Assembly: GCF_001664485.1 (NCBI RefSeq)
Contig: NZ_CP013630.1
Location: 1,739,001-1,803,000 of the forward strand
Direction of reading: 5' to 3'
From: Rhizobium sp. N324
Lineage (GTDB): Bacteria; Pseudomonadota; Alphaproteobacteria; Rhizobiales; Rhizobiaceae
Length of the DNA stretch: 64,000 nt
Shown: piece by piece, positions 47,528 through 56,660 of the stretch
Numbering within the stretch: the first letter of the stretch is position 1
How the letters are laid out: every line of letters starts with the position of its first letter
Made by a program: the position numbers and the translations under genes
The notes under the pieces: model-generated
The model's database searches: none
The model's input: only the letters and a program-made list of their open reading frames with translations
What the model was told of the DNA's origin: nothing

Positions 47528-48037
47528 TCAATTCGTCGCCTTCTGGACGGTGATGTCGCCGAATTCGTCGATCAGCACGGTCCAGCCATCCGGCTCGGCA
47601 TTGGGATCCGTCTTCAGATAAATCGTGGCGAACAACCCGGGTTCCTTAATGATGCCGTTCGAATTTTCGGGGCGTATATCGGTAATATAAGGCTTGAGGT
47701 CGCTGATTTCCTGCAATTCGACGGTAGAAGCGATCGTCGGGCCGGTCTCGGTCTGGGCAATCTGCTGCAAATAGACCTTCGAGGTCCTGTCTGCTTGGCG
47801 CACGGCAAAGAGCTTGTAGTAGCCGTGGCGCTGCGTGGCCTTTGCCTGCGGGTTGGCAACGCTCTCGGCGGCTGTCGGCGCCCGCTCGACATCAGGTGCG
47901 TTGCCGTCATCCTCCCAATAGCCGGTGCTGGTTGCGAAAATAACCGATGCCGGCAGGATGGCGTCCTGCGCCGGCAAGGCTGCGGCCGACCATCCGATGA
48001 GGAAACCGGTGGTCATCAATATCCGTCGCATTGCCAT
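47528..48037 (-). CDS. hypothetical exported protein
   Basis: A 169-residue protein (or 167 if started at the second ATG) with a likely signal peptide (RRILMTTGFLIGWSAAALPA). The mature part is polar, mixed alpha/beta, ending VLIDEFGDITVQ. No family recognised. It lies between nadK (4-bp gap) and the hydrolase gene on the same strand, so the three may be co-transcribed. The proximity to nadK is probably only positional. Confidence 0.7.
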   Translation of the reverse strand: MAMRRILMTTGFLIGWSAAALPAQDAILPASVIFATSTGYWEDDGNAPDVERAPTAAESVANPQAKATQRHGYYKLFAVRQADRTSKVYLQQIAQTETGPTIASTVELQEISDLKPYITDIRPENSNGIIKEPGLFATIYLKTDPNAEPDGWTVLIDEFGDITVQKATN

Positions 48038-48041
48038 CGTC

Positions 48042-48815
48042 TTAATCCTTGAACTGCTCGGCGAGAATACGGTCGGACCAAGAGCGGTCGGGATCGGAAA
48101 GAATGCGCGCCGTCATATGCTCCGACTGGGCGATGCGGACATGCAGCACCGATTTGACCTCGGTATTGTCGGCCACCGCATTGACCGGCCGCTTCACCGG
48201 CTCGAGCACGTCGATATCCACCGTCACCTTGTTCGGCAGCAGTGCGCCCCGCCAGCGCCGTGGCCTGAAGGCGCTGACCGGCGTCATGGCGAGCAGCGGC
48301 GCCTCCAGCGGCAGGATCGGGCCATGGGCGGAAAGATTATAAGCCGTCGAGCCGGCAGGGGTCGCGACCATCAGCCCGTCGCAGATCAGCTCCTCCAGGC
48401 GCACGCGCCCGTCCACCGTCACTCTCAGATTCGCCGCCTGATATGACTGGCGGAAAAGATAGACCTCGTTGATGGCGAGCGCCGTCGAATTGGTGCCGTC
48501 GGCATTGGCCGTCGTCATCTGCAACGGCCGGAAGACGTTTTCGACGGCGTCGCAGATGCGCTGCTGAAGCTGGTCGGTGCGATAGTCGTTCATCAGGAAA
48601 CCGACCGAGCCGCGATTCATGCCGTAGACCAGCTTGCCGGAGTTCATGGTGTTGTGCAGCGTCTGCAGCATGAAACCGTCGCCGCCGAGCGCGACGATGA
48701 CATCGGCATCGTCGGCCGGCACGTCGCCGTAGATGCGAATCAACTCCTCGCGCGCGGCGAGCGCCTCCGTCGTCGGCGAGGCGATAAAGGAAAGAGTCTG
48801 AAATGAACGGCCCAT
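48042..48815 (-). CDS. nadK: NAD kinase
   Basis: Phosphorylates NAD to NADP. 257 residues. The catalytic GGDG motif is in IVALGGDGFML (about residue 43-47); the substrate-binding NE/D stretch is in ALAINEVYL, and the conserved glycine-rich TPAGSTAYNLSAHGPIL closes the active site. Length is typical of rhizobial enzymes, which lack the N-terminal extension. Probably first gene of a short operon with the exported protein. Confidence 0.95.
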   Translation of the reverse strand: MGRSFQTLSFIASPTTEALAAREELIRIYGDVPADDADVIVALGGDGFMLQTLHNTMNSGKLVYGMNRGSVGFLMNDYRTDQLQQRICDAVENVFRPLQMTTANADGTNSTALAINEVYLFRQSYQAANLRVTVDGRVRLEELICDGLMVATPAGSTAYNLSAHGPILPLEAPLLAMTPVSAFRPRRWRGALLPNKVTVDIDVLEPVKRPVNAVADNTEVKSVLHVRIAQSEHMTARILSDPDRSWSDRILAEQFKD

Positions 48816-48971
48816 GCAATGCCCTTTGTGAAGCTGCTCTAGCTAACGGATAAAGGGCTGGCGCGACAAGGACGTTTTCTATCGCCAGGCGTTTGAGCGG
48901 CAGCCGACCTGTCCGCACAGACACGAATTTTCCTTTACAGAACCTTAGAATCTGCTAGTTGGGCACCTGTT

Positions 48972-49047
<76 letters not shown>

Positions 49048-49230
49048 TCTTTTTCCGCGTCATATCCCTGCCCAGACGATCGCTATGGTTCGACGTCGCT
49101 TAGCTCGATCGCACCGGCAGATTTTTTCAGCCATCGCACATCGCTTGATGAACCTTGTCTGAAGGGCTGCTTCAGCGCCAATTCAGCCGCGCGGGTTTAA
49201 CTTCGCCTCATCATCAATGAGGAAGCAGCC

Positions 49231-49572
49231 ATGAAGCTCGCACATCTCTTTTTCGCCGCAACCATATCTGTCGGTGCGGCTTTGGCATCCGTCGCCCCGG
49301 CAACCGCCATGCCCGTCGACCGGCCGGCGGTGTCGGCCCAAGGCGATATCGTTCAAATTCGTGATGGCTGGCGCCATGATCGCGGCGGTGACGACCGTGG
49401 CTGGCGTGATGAGCGTGACGACCGTGGTTGGCGCCATCAGCGCGATTGGCGCCGGTCCGACTGGCGCGGTGATGACTGGCGCTGGCGCCGGTGGCGTGCC
49501 GAGCGTTGGCAGGAACGCCGTGAGTGGCGCCATCGCGATCGTGATATGCCTTTCTGGCTCTACCGCGGCTGA
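49231..49572 (+). CDS. Trp/Arg-rich small exported protein
   Basis: A 113-residue protein: signal peptide ending APATA (about residue 26), then a short linker (VSAQGDIVQIRDGW) and a low-complexity stretch built of Asp-Arg/Trp units (DDRGWRDERDDRGW, RRWRAERWQERREWRHR). The mature part is highly charged, without Cys. N-terminal layout is reminiscent of small rhizobial secreted proteins of the BA14K kind but I cannot assign it. GAGGAAG lies upstream of the ATG; a strong terminator follows. Function unknown. Confidence 0.7.
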   Translation: MKLAHLFFAATISVGAALASVAPATAMPVDRPAVSAQGDIVQIRDGWRHDRGGDDRGWRDERDDRGWRHQRDWRRSDWRGDDWRWRRWRAERWQERREWRHRDRDMPFWLYRG

Positions 49573-49614
49573 CGCCAACAGCGTCTGTTGCGCGTCCGAG
49601 ACGCGCGGCGAGAG

Positions 49615-49643
49615 AACGGCCCGGATCATCCGGGCCGTTTTTT
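49615..49643. terminator. bidirectional intrinsic terminator
   Basis: AACGGCCCGG (49615-49624), loop ATCAT, CCGGGCCGTT (49630-49639), T-run to 49643. It ends the exported-protein gene on the plus strand and lies right after the 45-codon gene on the minus strand. Confidence 0.85.
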
Positions 49644-49779
49644 AATGACTGACGGGTTCGTTGACGCTTGCCTCGAGCTTGCTGCCGTTGCCGGTCTGGC
49701 CGGCGCCCGACGGCGACAGGATTGCGATGCTGAGCACGGAGGCGACCATGAAGGCAACGACGGCAATCATTATGCGCAT
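49642..49779 (-). CDS. 45-residue putative membrane or exported peptide
   Basis: ATG at 49779, TAA at 49642-49644. The peptide has one hydrophobic segment (MIAVVAFMVASVLSIAIL) followed by a Gly/Ser-rich polar tail. GAGG lies about 10 nt before the start. It ends at a bidirectional terminator. No homologue recognised; could be an anchor peptide or a secreted small protein. Confidence 0.45.
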   Translation of the reverse strand: MRIMIAVVAFMVASVLSIAILSPSGAGQTGNGSKLEASVNEPVSH

Positions 49780-49841
49780 AGGCGTTCAATCCTCGTTCAG
49801 TGGGGATTAACGCGCCATTGTCGTCCGCGTTCCTGTCAGGG

Positions 49842-49886
49842 CTAAAGCGCGCCGCATCGAATTTGATTCATGCTACGCGCTTTAGC
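49842..49886. repeat. short palindromic repeat (CTAAAGCGC...GCGCTTTAG)
   Basis: 9-bp arms 49842-49850 and 49878-49886 flank CGCATCGAATTTGATTCATG. I recall this unit as frequently paired with RIME-type repeats in Rhizobium, as here. Confidence 0.65.
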
Positions 49887-49898
49887 CTTTTGTTCTTA

Positions 49899-49946
49899 TG
49901 CATGTCGTTACTCCGGAACCGCTGCACACTTCCGGTCGACATGCAT
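49899..49946. repeat. RIME-type element, reverse orientation
   Basis: Outer arms ATGCATGTCG/CGACATGCAT (49899-49908, 49937-49946) and inner CCGGAA/TTCCGG, loop CCGCTGCACAC, the reverse complement of the copies at 12.06-12.18 kb. Confidence 0.8.
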
Positions 49947-50104
49947 TATTGCATCGTCCCCGGCGTCGCGGGGCCGGGTGCCGTCGGCGACAGGGGATCG
50001 GGCTGGTGGACCGGATGCGAGGTGTCCACCCAGATGATGCTGAGGATGATCCCGACGAAGACCGCGATGAAGAGGATACCGAAAATCAGCGGTCGAATAG
50101 CCAT
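49946..50104 (-). CDS. 52-residue putative membrane peptide
   Basis: ATG at 50104, TAA at 49946-49948 touching the repeat. One membrane segment (LIFGILFIAVFVGIILSIIW) near the N-terminus, then a Pro/Thr-rich tail (PLSPTAPGPATPG). An AAGGA site lies ~12 nt upstream. Helix followed by short polar tail suggests a small single-pass membrane protein. No family recognised. Confidence 0.5.
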   Translation of the reverse strand: MAIRPLIFGILFIAVFVGIILSIIWVDTSHPVHQPDPLSPTAPGPATPGTMQ

Positions 50105-50310
50105 GATGGGGATCGTTCCTTCTTGCTTCCGACCGGTCGTTGCAATCGGTCATCGCCCGATCATAATGCTCCAGGAGGTCTTTCCAAGGCAAAATCGAAT
50201 TTCTCCGGCATCGCTCGAGCCTCGCTGGGCTATCGCAGGCCTCCGTTTTCCATCTGTCGCACCGGGTTGAACTGTGTCAGGGATGCCTGAAACAGTTGGG
50301 GACGGACGTC

Positions 50311-51045
50311 ATGAAGCGCATGGTTACAGCATCGGTCATTGTCGCGGCATTCGTCTCCGTCGCCGGAGCCTCGGAAAATGCGGCCGCTTTCGACAAGCCG
50401 ATAAAAGTCGATGTGGTCGCGTTGCCGAAGGATGAGCTCAATCCCGATGCGAAACCGAAGATCACCTGCAGCCGCTATCCCACCTTCATGGTCAAGGTGG
50501 TCGATCTCGGTGAAGTCGGCGCCGAAAAGCTGGCACTGCTTGCCGCCGATGCGCCTTGTGAGCGCACAAGCGAGCGCGAGCGGGTGATCGCCGACGATAC
50601 CGCCGGCTATCTCATGGGTGTCAGCGGTGGTTTCGTCTTTTTCCGGGCGGCGGACGGGTGGAACGGCGGACTGCCTTTCGTCGTCTACGATGCGGCGACG
50701 GGTGAGAGGCTGCTCGACGATTCCCTCGAGGGCGACGATTTTGCCGCGATAAGGAGCGGGAAGGGGGAGCTGACCCTCGATTTCCGCCGCGTCTACACGG
50801 CGTCCTGTTCGCTCTATCCGGAGCGTGCTGCCTGTGCGAAGACGATCGCCGCCGACATTGGCCTGTCGCAACTGCCGGATTGCACCGCCGCCTACAAGGC
50901 GGAAATCAAACGCAGCCCCGACCATGCCGGCGAAATCGACAAACTGCCGAGCGTGATCGTCTATCCCGTCGAACTGACCTATGCGGCGGGCGACACTTCG
51001 CGCCGTGCGTTGGAAGGACCGACGGCCTGCCGCGTACCGGACTGA
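50311..51045 (+). CDS. hypothetical exported protein
   Basis: A 244-residue protein from the ATG at 50311, which follows GGGGACGG; an in-frame TTG five codons earlier is less likely. Signal peptide MKRMVTASVIVAAFVSVAGA. The mature domain has four or more Cys residues (CSRY, PCERTS, SCSLYPERAAC, DCTAAY), consistent with disulfide bonds in the periplasm. No family recognised. It converges with the AprI/Inh gene. Confidence 0.65.
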   Translation: MKRMVTASVIVAAFVSVAGASENAAAFDKPIKVDVVALPKDELNPDAKPKITCSRYPTFMVKVVDLGEVGAEKLALLAADAPCERTSERERVIADDTAGYLMGVSGGFVFFRAADGWNGGLPFVVYDAATGERLLDDSLEGDDFAAIRSGKGELTLDFRRVYTASCSLYPERAACAKTIAADIGLSQLPDCTAAYKAEIKRSPDHAGEIDKLPSVIVYPVELTYAAGDTSRRALEGPTACRVPD

Positions 51046-51071
51046 CCGGCGTGTTGGCGGTTGCGTTCGAA

Positions 51072-51764
51072 TCATTGACGCACGAGCGACAGCGGCTTGC
51101 CGCCTTCTTCCTTCGATTTGTCGAAATTGCCGTCGGCGCGCATGTCGAAGCCAAGCGATGAGCCGTCACCGCCCATCAGCGTCAGGCCGAAACCTTCGAT
51201 ATGCCAGACCGCGAGTTTCAGCCCGGAGACTTTGGCGGCGCAGTCGCCGGACAGCGACAGCGGCGCATTGCCGTCCGCATCGGCATGGCCGTCGAGCGTC
51301 ACCCCGCAAAGCCTTTCGCCGTCCGGTCTTTGCATCGTCCATATCCCGGCAAGGCTGCTGACGCTCGGCAGGCGATCGATGCCGTCAGGCGCGGCGATCA
51401 GCAAAAGCGGCGTACCGTCCTGCGTCTTCAGCGGCGAGCCCTCGTTTTCGACGAAACGGGCGAGCACCTTGCGCGTCGCATCGATCAGGATGACGCCGCC
51501 ATTGCCGTCGAAATTCCAGGCAGCGGCTTCGGCAAGAGCTGGCAGCGGCTTGGTGCAGGCGGCCTGGCCGGACAGCGAATGACCGCCGATCGCCATGTCG
51601 GTTTCGAGCGTCATCCGGCATCCCGCGCGCCCATCTTCCGGAGCGACGAGATAGGTTCCGGCCTGCGCTTTAAGGATATCGGGATCGATATCCTGCCCAT
51701 ACGTCTGACCGCAGACGAAGAGGGCGGCTGCGGAAGCCGCGAGCCGAAAGACGAAACGGATCAT
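51072..51764 (-). CDS. AprI/Inh-type metalloprotease inhibitor-like protein with two repeats
   Basis: A 230-residue exported protein from the ATG at 51764 (AGGGGG site upstream). Signal peptide ends around YGQ. Two tandem domains share the AprI/Inh (lipocalin-like) pattern: an opening AGTY/AGIW, a Cys followed by TL, an LSG-x-C segment and a Trp/Gly strand. Repeat 1 spans about 25-115, repeat 2 about 130-230. AprI/Inh proteins inhibit serralysin-type metalloproteases in the periplasm; here the role is inferred, and no protease gene is adjacent. Confidence 0.65.
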   Translation of the reverse strand: MIRFVFRLAASAAALFVCGQTYGQDIDPDILKAQAGTYLVAPEDGRAGCRMTLETDMAIGGHSLSGQAACTKPLPALAEAAAWNFDGNGGVILIDATRKVLARFVENEGSPLKTQDGTPLLLIAAPDGIDRLPSVSSLAGIWTMQRPDGERLCGVTLDGHADADGNAPLSLSGDCAAKVSGLKLAVWHIEGFGLTLMGGDGSSLGFDMRADGNFDKSKEEGGKPLSLVRQ

Positions 51765-51801
51765 GACAGTCCCCCTTGTCGCTGCCCGCATGCGGACCGG
51801 C

Positions 51802-52692
51802 CTATGCCTTCAGGTAAAGCTGCGCCGCATAAAGCGCAATTGCCGCAGCATTCGAAACGTTCAACGATTTGATGGCGCCAGGCATGTCGAGACGGGCAAG
51901 CGCGGTAACGGTTTCCCGCGTCTTCTGCCTGAGCCCCTTGCCCTCCGAGCCGAGCACCAGCGCCACTTTCTCGCCAGAGAAGGTGCCCTCGAGCGGCGCC
52001 GGTCCTTCCGAATCGAGGCCGATGGTGGAGAAGCCGAGCTTGTGCAGTTCACCGAGCGCATCGGCGAGATTGGTCACCTGTATATAAGGTATCAGTTCCA
52101 ACGCGCCGGAGGCGGATTTGGCAAGCACGCCTGACTCTGTCGGACTATGTCTCTGGGTGGTGATAACGGCACCGGCATTGAAGGCGACGGCCGAGCGCAT
52201 GATCGCGCCGACATTGTGCGGATCGGTGACCTGATCGAGAACGAGCAGGAGAGGGCTGTCCTTCAGGGCTTCGAGCCGGCGCACCGGCAGCGGCCGTGTT
52301 TCCAGCATGACGCCCTGATGGATCGCCTCGGGGCCGAGCACCTTGTCGATATCCTGCGGCGAGACGATCTCGAAGGGAATGCCGAGCGCTTCGGCGTCGA
52401 CTTCGAGCCGCGCCAGCGCGTTCTGGGTCACAAAAAGCTTAATCTTCTTGCGCTCGGGATTGTCGAGGGCGGCGCGCACCGTATGCAGGCCGTAAAGATG
52501 CACCTGGTCGGGCGCCAGCGCCGGTGGCTTCCAGTCGTCGCCGCCGCGCCTGCGCTTCTGCGGCTGAGGCGTCGGAATCTCGCCGCGTTCACGCTTGGCG
52601 TCACGGTGGGCGCGCCGCAGCGTGGCGTAATGCGTATCCTTGGCCGATGGGTCTGTCGCGGCCTTGCCGCCGGGTTTTTTGTCTTTGCTCAT
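51802..52692 (-). CDS. rlmB: 23S rRNA (guanosine-2'-O-)-methyltransferase RlmB
   Basis: SpoU/TrmH-family methyltransferase, 296 residues, using a trefoil knot fold. The three SPOUT motifs are present: DPHNVGAIMRSAVAFNAGAV, ALVLGSEGKGLR and IKSLNVSNAAAIALY. An N-terminal substrate-binding domain (VHLYGLHTVRAAL) matches RlmB, which methylates G2251. The basic tail at residues 1-50 is variable. It is divergent from tRNA-Tyr; no partner gene on the same strand. Confidence 0.9.
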   Translation of the reverse strand: MSKDKKPGGKAATDPSAKDTHYATLRRAHRDAKRERGEIPTPQPQKRRRGGDDWKPPALAPDQVHLYGLHTVRAALDNPERKKIKLFVTQNALARLEVDAEALGIPFEIVSPQDIDKVLGPEAIHQGVMLETRPLPVRRLEALKDSPLLLVLDQVTDPHNVGAIMRSAVAFNAGAVITTQRHSPTESGVLAKSASGALELIPYIQVTNLADALGELHKLGFSTIGLDSEGPAPLEGTFSGEKVALVLGSEGKGLRQKTRETVTALARLDMPGAIKSLNVSNAAAIALYAAQLYLKA

Positions 52693-52794
52693 GCGGCTTT
52701 ATAGCCATGGCGCTCGCCGCCGCATAGGCTTTCTTTCATATGCCGGCTTTCGGCGGCGAATGAAATTTTTCGTGTTTTTTCCGTGGTCATCGTG

Positions 52795-52823
52795 TTGACA
52801 GACTGAAATGCTCCGGTCATATA
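52795..52823 (+). promoter_or_regulatory. promoter of tRNA-Tyr/tRNA-Gly/tuf
   Basis: TTGACA at 52795-52800, 17-bp spacer, CATATA at 52818-52823; about 65 nt upstream of the mature tRNA-Tyr 5' end. Confidence 0.75.
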
Positions 52824-52895
52824 CGCGGCGCAGACGACGGGCGGCAACGCTTCGAAGTCTGACAAACTTGGTCTTCTAGATCCGGACGAAAAACT

Positions 52896-52980
52896 GGAGA
52901 GATGCCCGAGTGGTTAAAGGGGACGGACTGTAAATCCGTTGGCTCAGCCTACGTTGGTTCAAATCCAACTCTCTCCACCA
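52896..52980 (+). tRNA. tRNA-Tyr (anticodon GUA)
   Basis: 85-nt type II tRNA with long variable arm and encoded CCA. Anticodon loop CTGTAAA gives GUA. Confidence 0.97.
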
Positions 52981-53005
52981 TTCGTCATCGGATCGGACCA
53001 ACCCC

Positions 53006-53079
53006 GCGGGTATAGCTCAATGGTAGAGCAGCAGCCTTCCAAGCTGAATACGCGGGTTCGATTCCCGCTACCCGCTCCA
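53006..53079 (+). tRNA. tRNA-Gly (anticodon UCC)
   Basis: 74-nt cloverleaf with encoded CCA. Anticodon loop CTTCCAA gives UCC. Only 25 bp separate it from tRNA-Tyr; co-transcribed, likely with tuf as in E. coli tyrU-glyT-thrT-tufB. Confidence 0.97.
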
Positions 53080-53261
53080 GTTCTCAAAAGCTCAATTCAA
53101 GTGACTGGCGCCGCGGCGATCAATTGCCACGCGGATGTTTCGGATGACGCCCGGCGACAGCTTGTCATCGGCCGACAGGCGAGGGCCCTCGGTGCCGGGC
53201 GCGGCCGCTCATCTCCGCCAGCCCACGCGATTTTATCCAAGCATTTCAGTGATTTTCGATA

Positions 53262-53400
53262 GGGCCCCGGCGAATCATCTTGCAGGCGGCGAATTGTCCC
53301 CCATATGCGCTGTCACACCAAGAATGGCGTCTGCAATTAAGTCTTGCGCAATTTCGCCGAAAGCCTTAAACGGCGGCACTAAACCGGTTCGCCGGGGCCC
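53262..53400 (+). promoter_or_regulatory. structured leader RNA of tuf
   Basis: GGGCCCCGGCGAA (53262-53274) pairs perfectly with TTCGCCGGGGCCC (53388-53400), closing a ~140-nt domain. Inside, TTGCAGGCG pairs with CGTCTGCAA (one G-U). The structure ends 27 nt before the tuf ATG, leaving the Shine-Dalgarno AGGAAG free. The function is inferred; no known leader family is recognised. Confidence 0.6.
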
Positions 53401-53427
53401 ACCATTTCGTTCACAGGAAGCATTCAA

Positions 53428-54603
<1,176 letters not shown>

Positions 54604-54628
54604 TCCTGGGATTACCCGCAATTCAGGA

Positions 54629-54658
54629 AAAACCCCGCTGGAAACGGCGGGGTTTTTT
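54629..54658 (+). terminator. intrinsic terminator of tuf
   Basis: AACCCCGCTG, GAAA tetraloop, CGGCGGGGTT then TTTT; about 28 bp after the tuf stop. Confidence 0.9.
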
Positions 54659-54807
54659 CGTTTTGATGCCTATTCGGGTGTTTAACAGGTGTTGTAAAAA
54701 TATCGTTAAATTAGCCCGTCACAGTATTTTGTTCATCTCACATTCAGAAACCGGTTGTGATTGGTTCATTTTAGTCCAGACTCCTTCATGCAAAGAGGAG
54801 AGCCCGG

Positions 54808-54942
54808 ATGATTCCAAAGGCCACATTCGCTGCGACGATATTCGCAATGTATGTTTTCACGATGTTTTTCATCGCTGCCATTCCGCAGGAGGTTGTTCAG
54901 GCAGCCGGCGTGCAGATTGGCGAGGTAAGTGTTGTTAAGTGA
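54808..54942 (+). CDS. 44-residue putative membrane or exported peptide
   Basis: ATG at 54808 follows AGAGGAGAG; TGA at 54940-54942. The N-terminal half is a hydrophobic helix (TFAATIFAMYVFTMFFIAAI), the second half a polar tail (QEVVQAAGVQIGEVSVVK). Upstream sequence is AT-rich, unlike the coding neighbours. The good ribosome site and TM-like profile support a real gene; no homologue recognised. Confidence 0.5.
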   Translation: MIPKATFAATIFAMYVFTMFFIAAIPQEVVQAAGVQIGEVSVVK

Positions 54943-55111
54943 TGATTAGCGCAGTTCCTTAAGGGGCTGCGATGATCGGAAATGATCGGCCAGGCGCTCC
55001 CGGATCGGATGCTCTTGGCGACGCGGGGGTGAACCCTTGCAGGACGCTCGCTTGCTCTTCGCGCGGAAGCGTCTAACTATGCCTCCGATTTGATGACGCG
55101 GAGGATATTCC

Positions 55112-56005
55112 ATGAAGAAGCGAATTCTGTTCACGGGCGGTTCGGGCAAGGCAGGTCGCCATACCGTGCCGTGGCTGGTCAATGCCGGTTACGAGGTTCA
55201 CAACCTCGATCTCGTGCCGCTGGACAGTCCCGGCGTCACCAATCTCATTGCCGATATCACCGATAGCGGTCAGGTCTTCAACGCGCTGTCGATGCACCGC
55301 GATTTTCCCGATCTCGATGCGGGCAGGGGCGTGCAGTCCTTCGATGCCGTCGTGCATTTCGCCGCCATCCCGCGCATTCTGATCAAGCCCGACAATGAGA
55401 CTTTCCGCATCAACACGATGGGCACTTATAATGTCATCGAGGCCGCGGTGAAGCTTGGCATCAGGAAGATTATCGTCGCATCGAGCGAGACGACCTACGG
55501 CGTCTGCTTTGCCGAAGGCCATCGCGATTTCCACCAGTTCCCGCTGGAGGAGGACTACGACGTCAATCCGATGGATTCCTACGGGCTGTCAAAGGTGGTC
55601 AACGAAAAGACGGCCCGCGCCTTTGCCGAACGGTCGGGCTTCGACATCTATGCGCTGCGAATCGGCAATGTCATCGAGCCGCACGAATATGAGAGGTTCC
55701 CCACCTTTTTCGCCAATCCCGAGATGCGCAAGCGCATCGCCTGGAGCTATATCGATGCCCGCGACCTCGGGCAGATCTGCCATCTCTGCATCGAAAAGGA
55801 CGGTCTCGGCTATCAGGTGTTCAACGCCGCCAACGACACCGTCTCGGCCAACACGCCGTCGAAGGAGCTTGCGCAGCGATTCTTTCCGAACGTGCCCTTC
55901 ACTCGCGAGATCGGCGAATATGAAGGCCTTCTCTCCAACCGCAAGATTCGCGAGGTGCTGGGGTTCAAGGAAGAGCACGATTGGCGGAAATATGTGACGG
56001 TCTGA
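55112..56005 (+). CDS. NAD-dependent epimerase/dehydratase (extended SDR) family protein
   Basis: A 297-residue extended short-chain dehydrogenase. The nucleotide-binding motif TGGSGKAG begins at residue 8; the catalytic Tyr-Lys pair is in DSYGLSK (about residue 155); catalytic Ser in VASSETTYG. The last helix is WRKYV. Reaction unknown (nucleotide-sugar epimerase, dehydratase or uronate dehydrogenase are possible). It stands alone between tuf and tRNA-Trp, a position empty in most tuf-secE regions, so probably a later insertion. Confidence 0.82.
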   Translation: MKKRILFTGGSGKAGRHTVPWLVNAGYEVHNLDLVPLDSPGVTNLIADITDSGQVFNALSMHRDFPDLDAGRGVQSFDAVVHFAAIPRILIKPDNETFRINTMGTYNVIEAAVKLGIRKIIVASSETTYGVCFAEGHRDFHQFPLEEDYDVNPMDSYGLSKVVNEKTARAFAERSGFDIYALRIGNVIEPHEYERFPTFFANPEMRKRIAWSYIDARDLGQICHLCIEKDGLGYQVFNAANDTVSANTPSKELAQRFFPNVPFTREIGEYEGLLSNRKIREVLGFKEEHDWRKYVTV

Positions 56006-56172
56006 ACGGATCCCGGCAGCGCGACGAGCAAGCCGATCGCTCGCATATACGCAGAATGGCTATGAAAATCGAAAATCGTGCTTGCCAATCCGCTGTCGTC
56101 GTCTTAAAGGGAGCGCCATGCTTTTCAGCAGCGATTTGCGGGCCTTGGCCCGGCGCTGAATGATCGGTGTGA

Positions 56173-56248
<76 letters not shown>

Positions 56249-56342
56249 TTTTCCTTGATGCGGGACAGCGCGGACATGCTCGCGGCATTCCGGCCGGGGA
56301 TTGATGGGTGATGACTAATTTCGTTAAACTTCGGTTTCCCTC

Positions 56343-56371
56343 TTGTGTATTCGGAAATCGGTGTTTATTTA
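56343..56371 (+). promoter_or_regulatory. putative secE-nusG promoter
   Basis: TTGTGT (56343-56348), 17-bp spacer, TATTTA (56366-56371), about 70 bp ahead of secE. Confidence 0.5.
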
Positions 56372-56442
56372 GGGTTCAACAGACACGCGGTGCGTGGGGC
56401 TGATAGTTTCAGCTTTACGCGCCGTAATTGCGTGGGCAGTCG

Positions 56443-56643
56443 ATGGCATCCAAATCCAATCCGTTTGCGTTTCTGCAGCAGGTTCGCTCCGAGACGTCCA
56501 AAGTTACATGGCCGTCGCGCCGCGAGACGATGATCTCGACGGTTATGGTGCTTGTGATGGTGGTTTTCGCTGCACTGTTTTTCTTTGCCGCTGACCAGCT
56601 GATCGGCTGGGTTCTGAGCTTCGTGCTGAATACCGGCAACTGA
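56443..56643 (+). CDS. secE: preprotein translocase subunit SecE
   Basis: Essential clamp of SecYEG in the inner membrane. 66 residues, the short single-span form. The amphipathic region SETSKVTWPSRRETM precedes one membrane segment (MVLVMVVFAALFFFA). The ATG at 56443 is preferred over an in-frame upstream start since MASKSNPF is the family N-terminus. nusG follows closely. Confidence 0.96.
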   Translation: MASKSNPFAFLQQVRSETSKVTWPSRRETMISTVMVLVMVVFAALFFFAADQLIGWVLSFVLNTGN

Positions 56644-56660
56644 TACGGGTGGAGATGAAA

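Noticed and set aside
53262..53404. tRNA- or tmRNA-like element ahead of tuf (GGGCCCC...GGGGCCCACCA resembles an acceptor stem with CCA)
   Set aside because: The acceptor-like helix is there, but no D-arm, anticodon arm or standard T-loop can be drawn and the spacing is 140 nt; treated as a leader structure instead.
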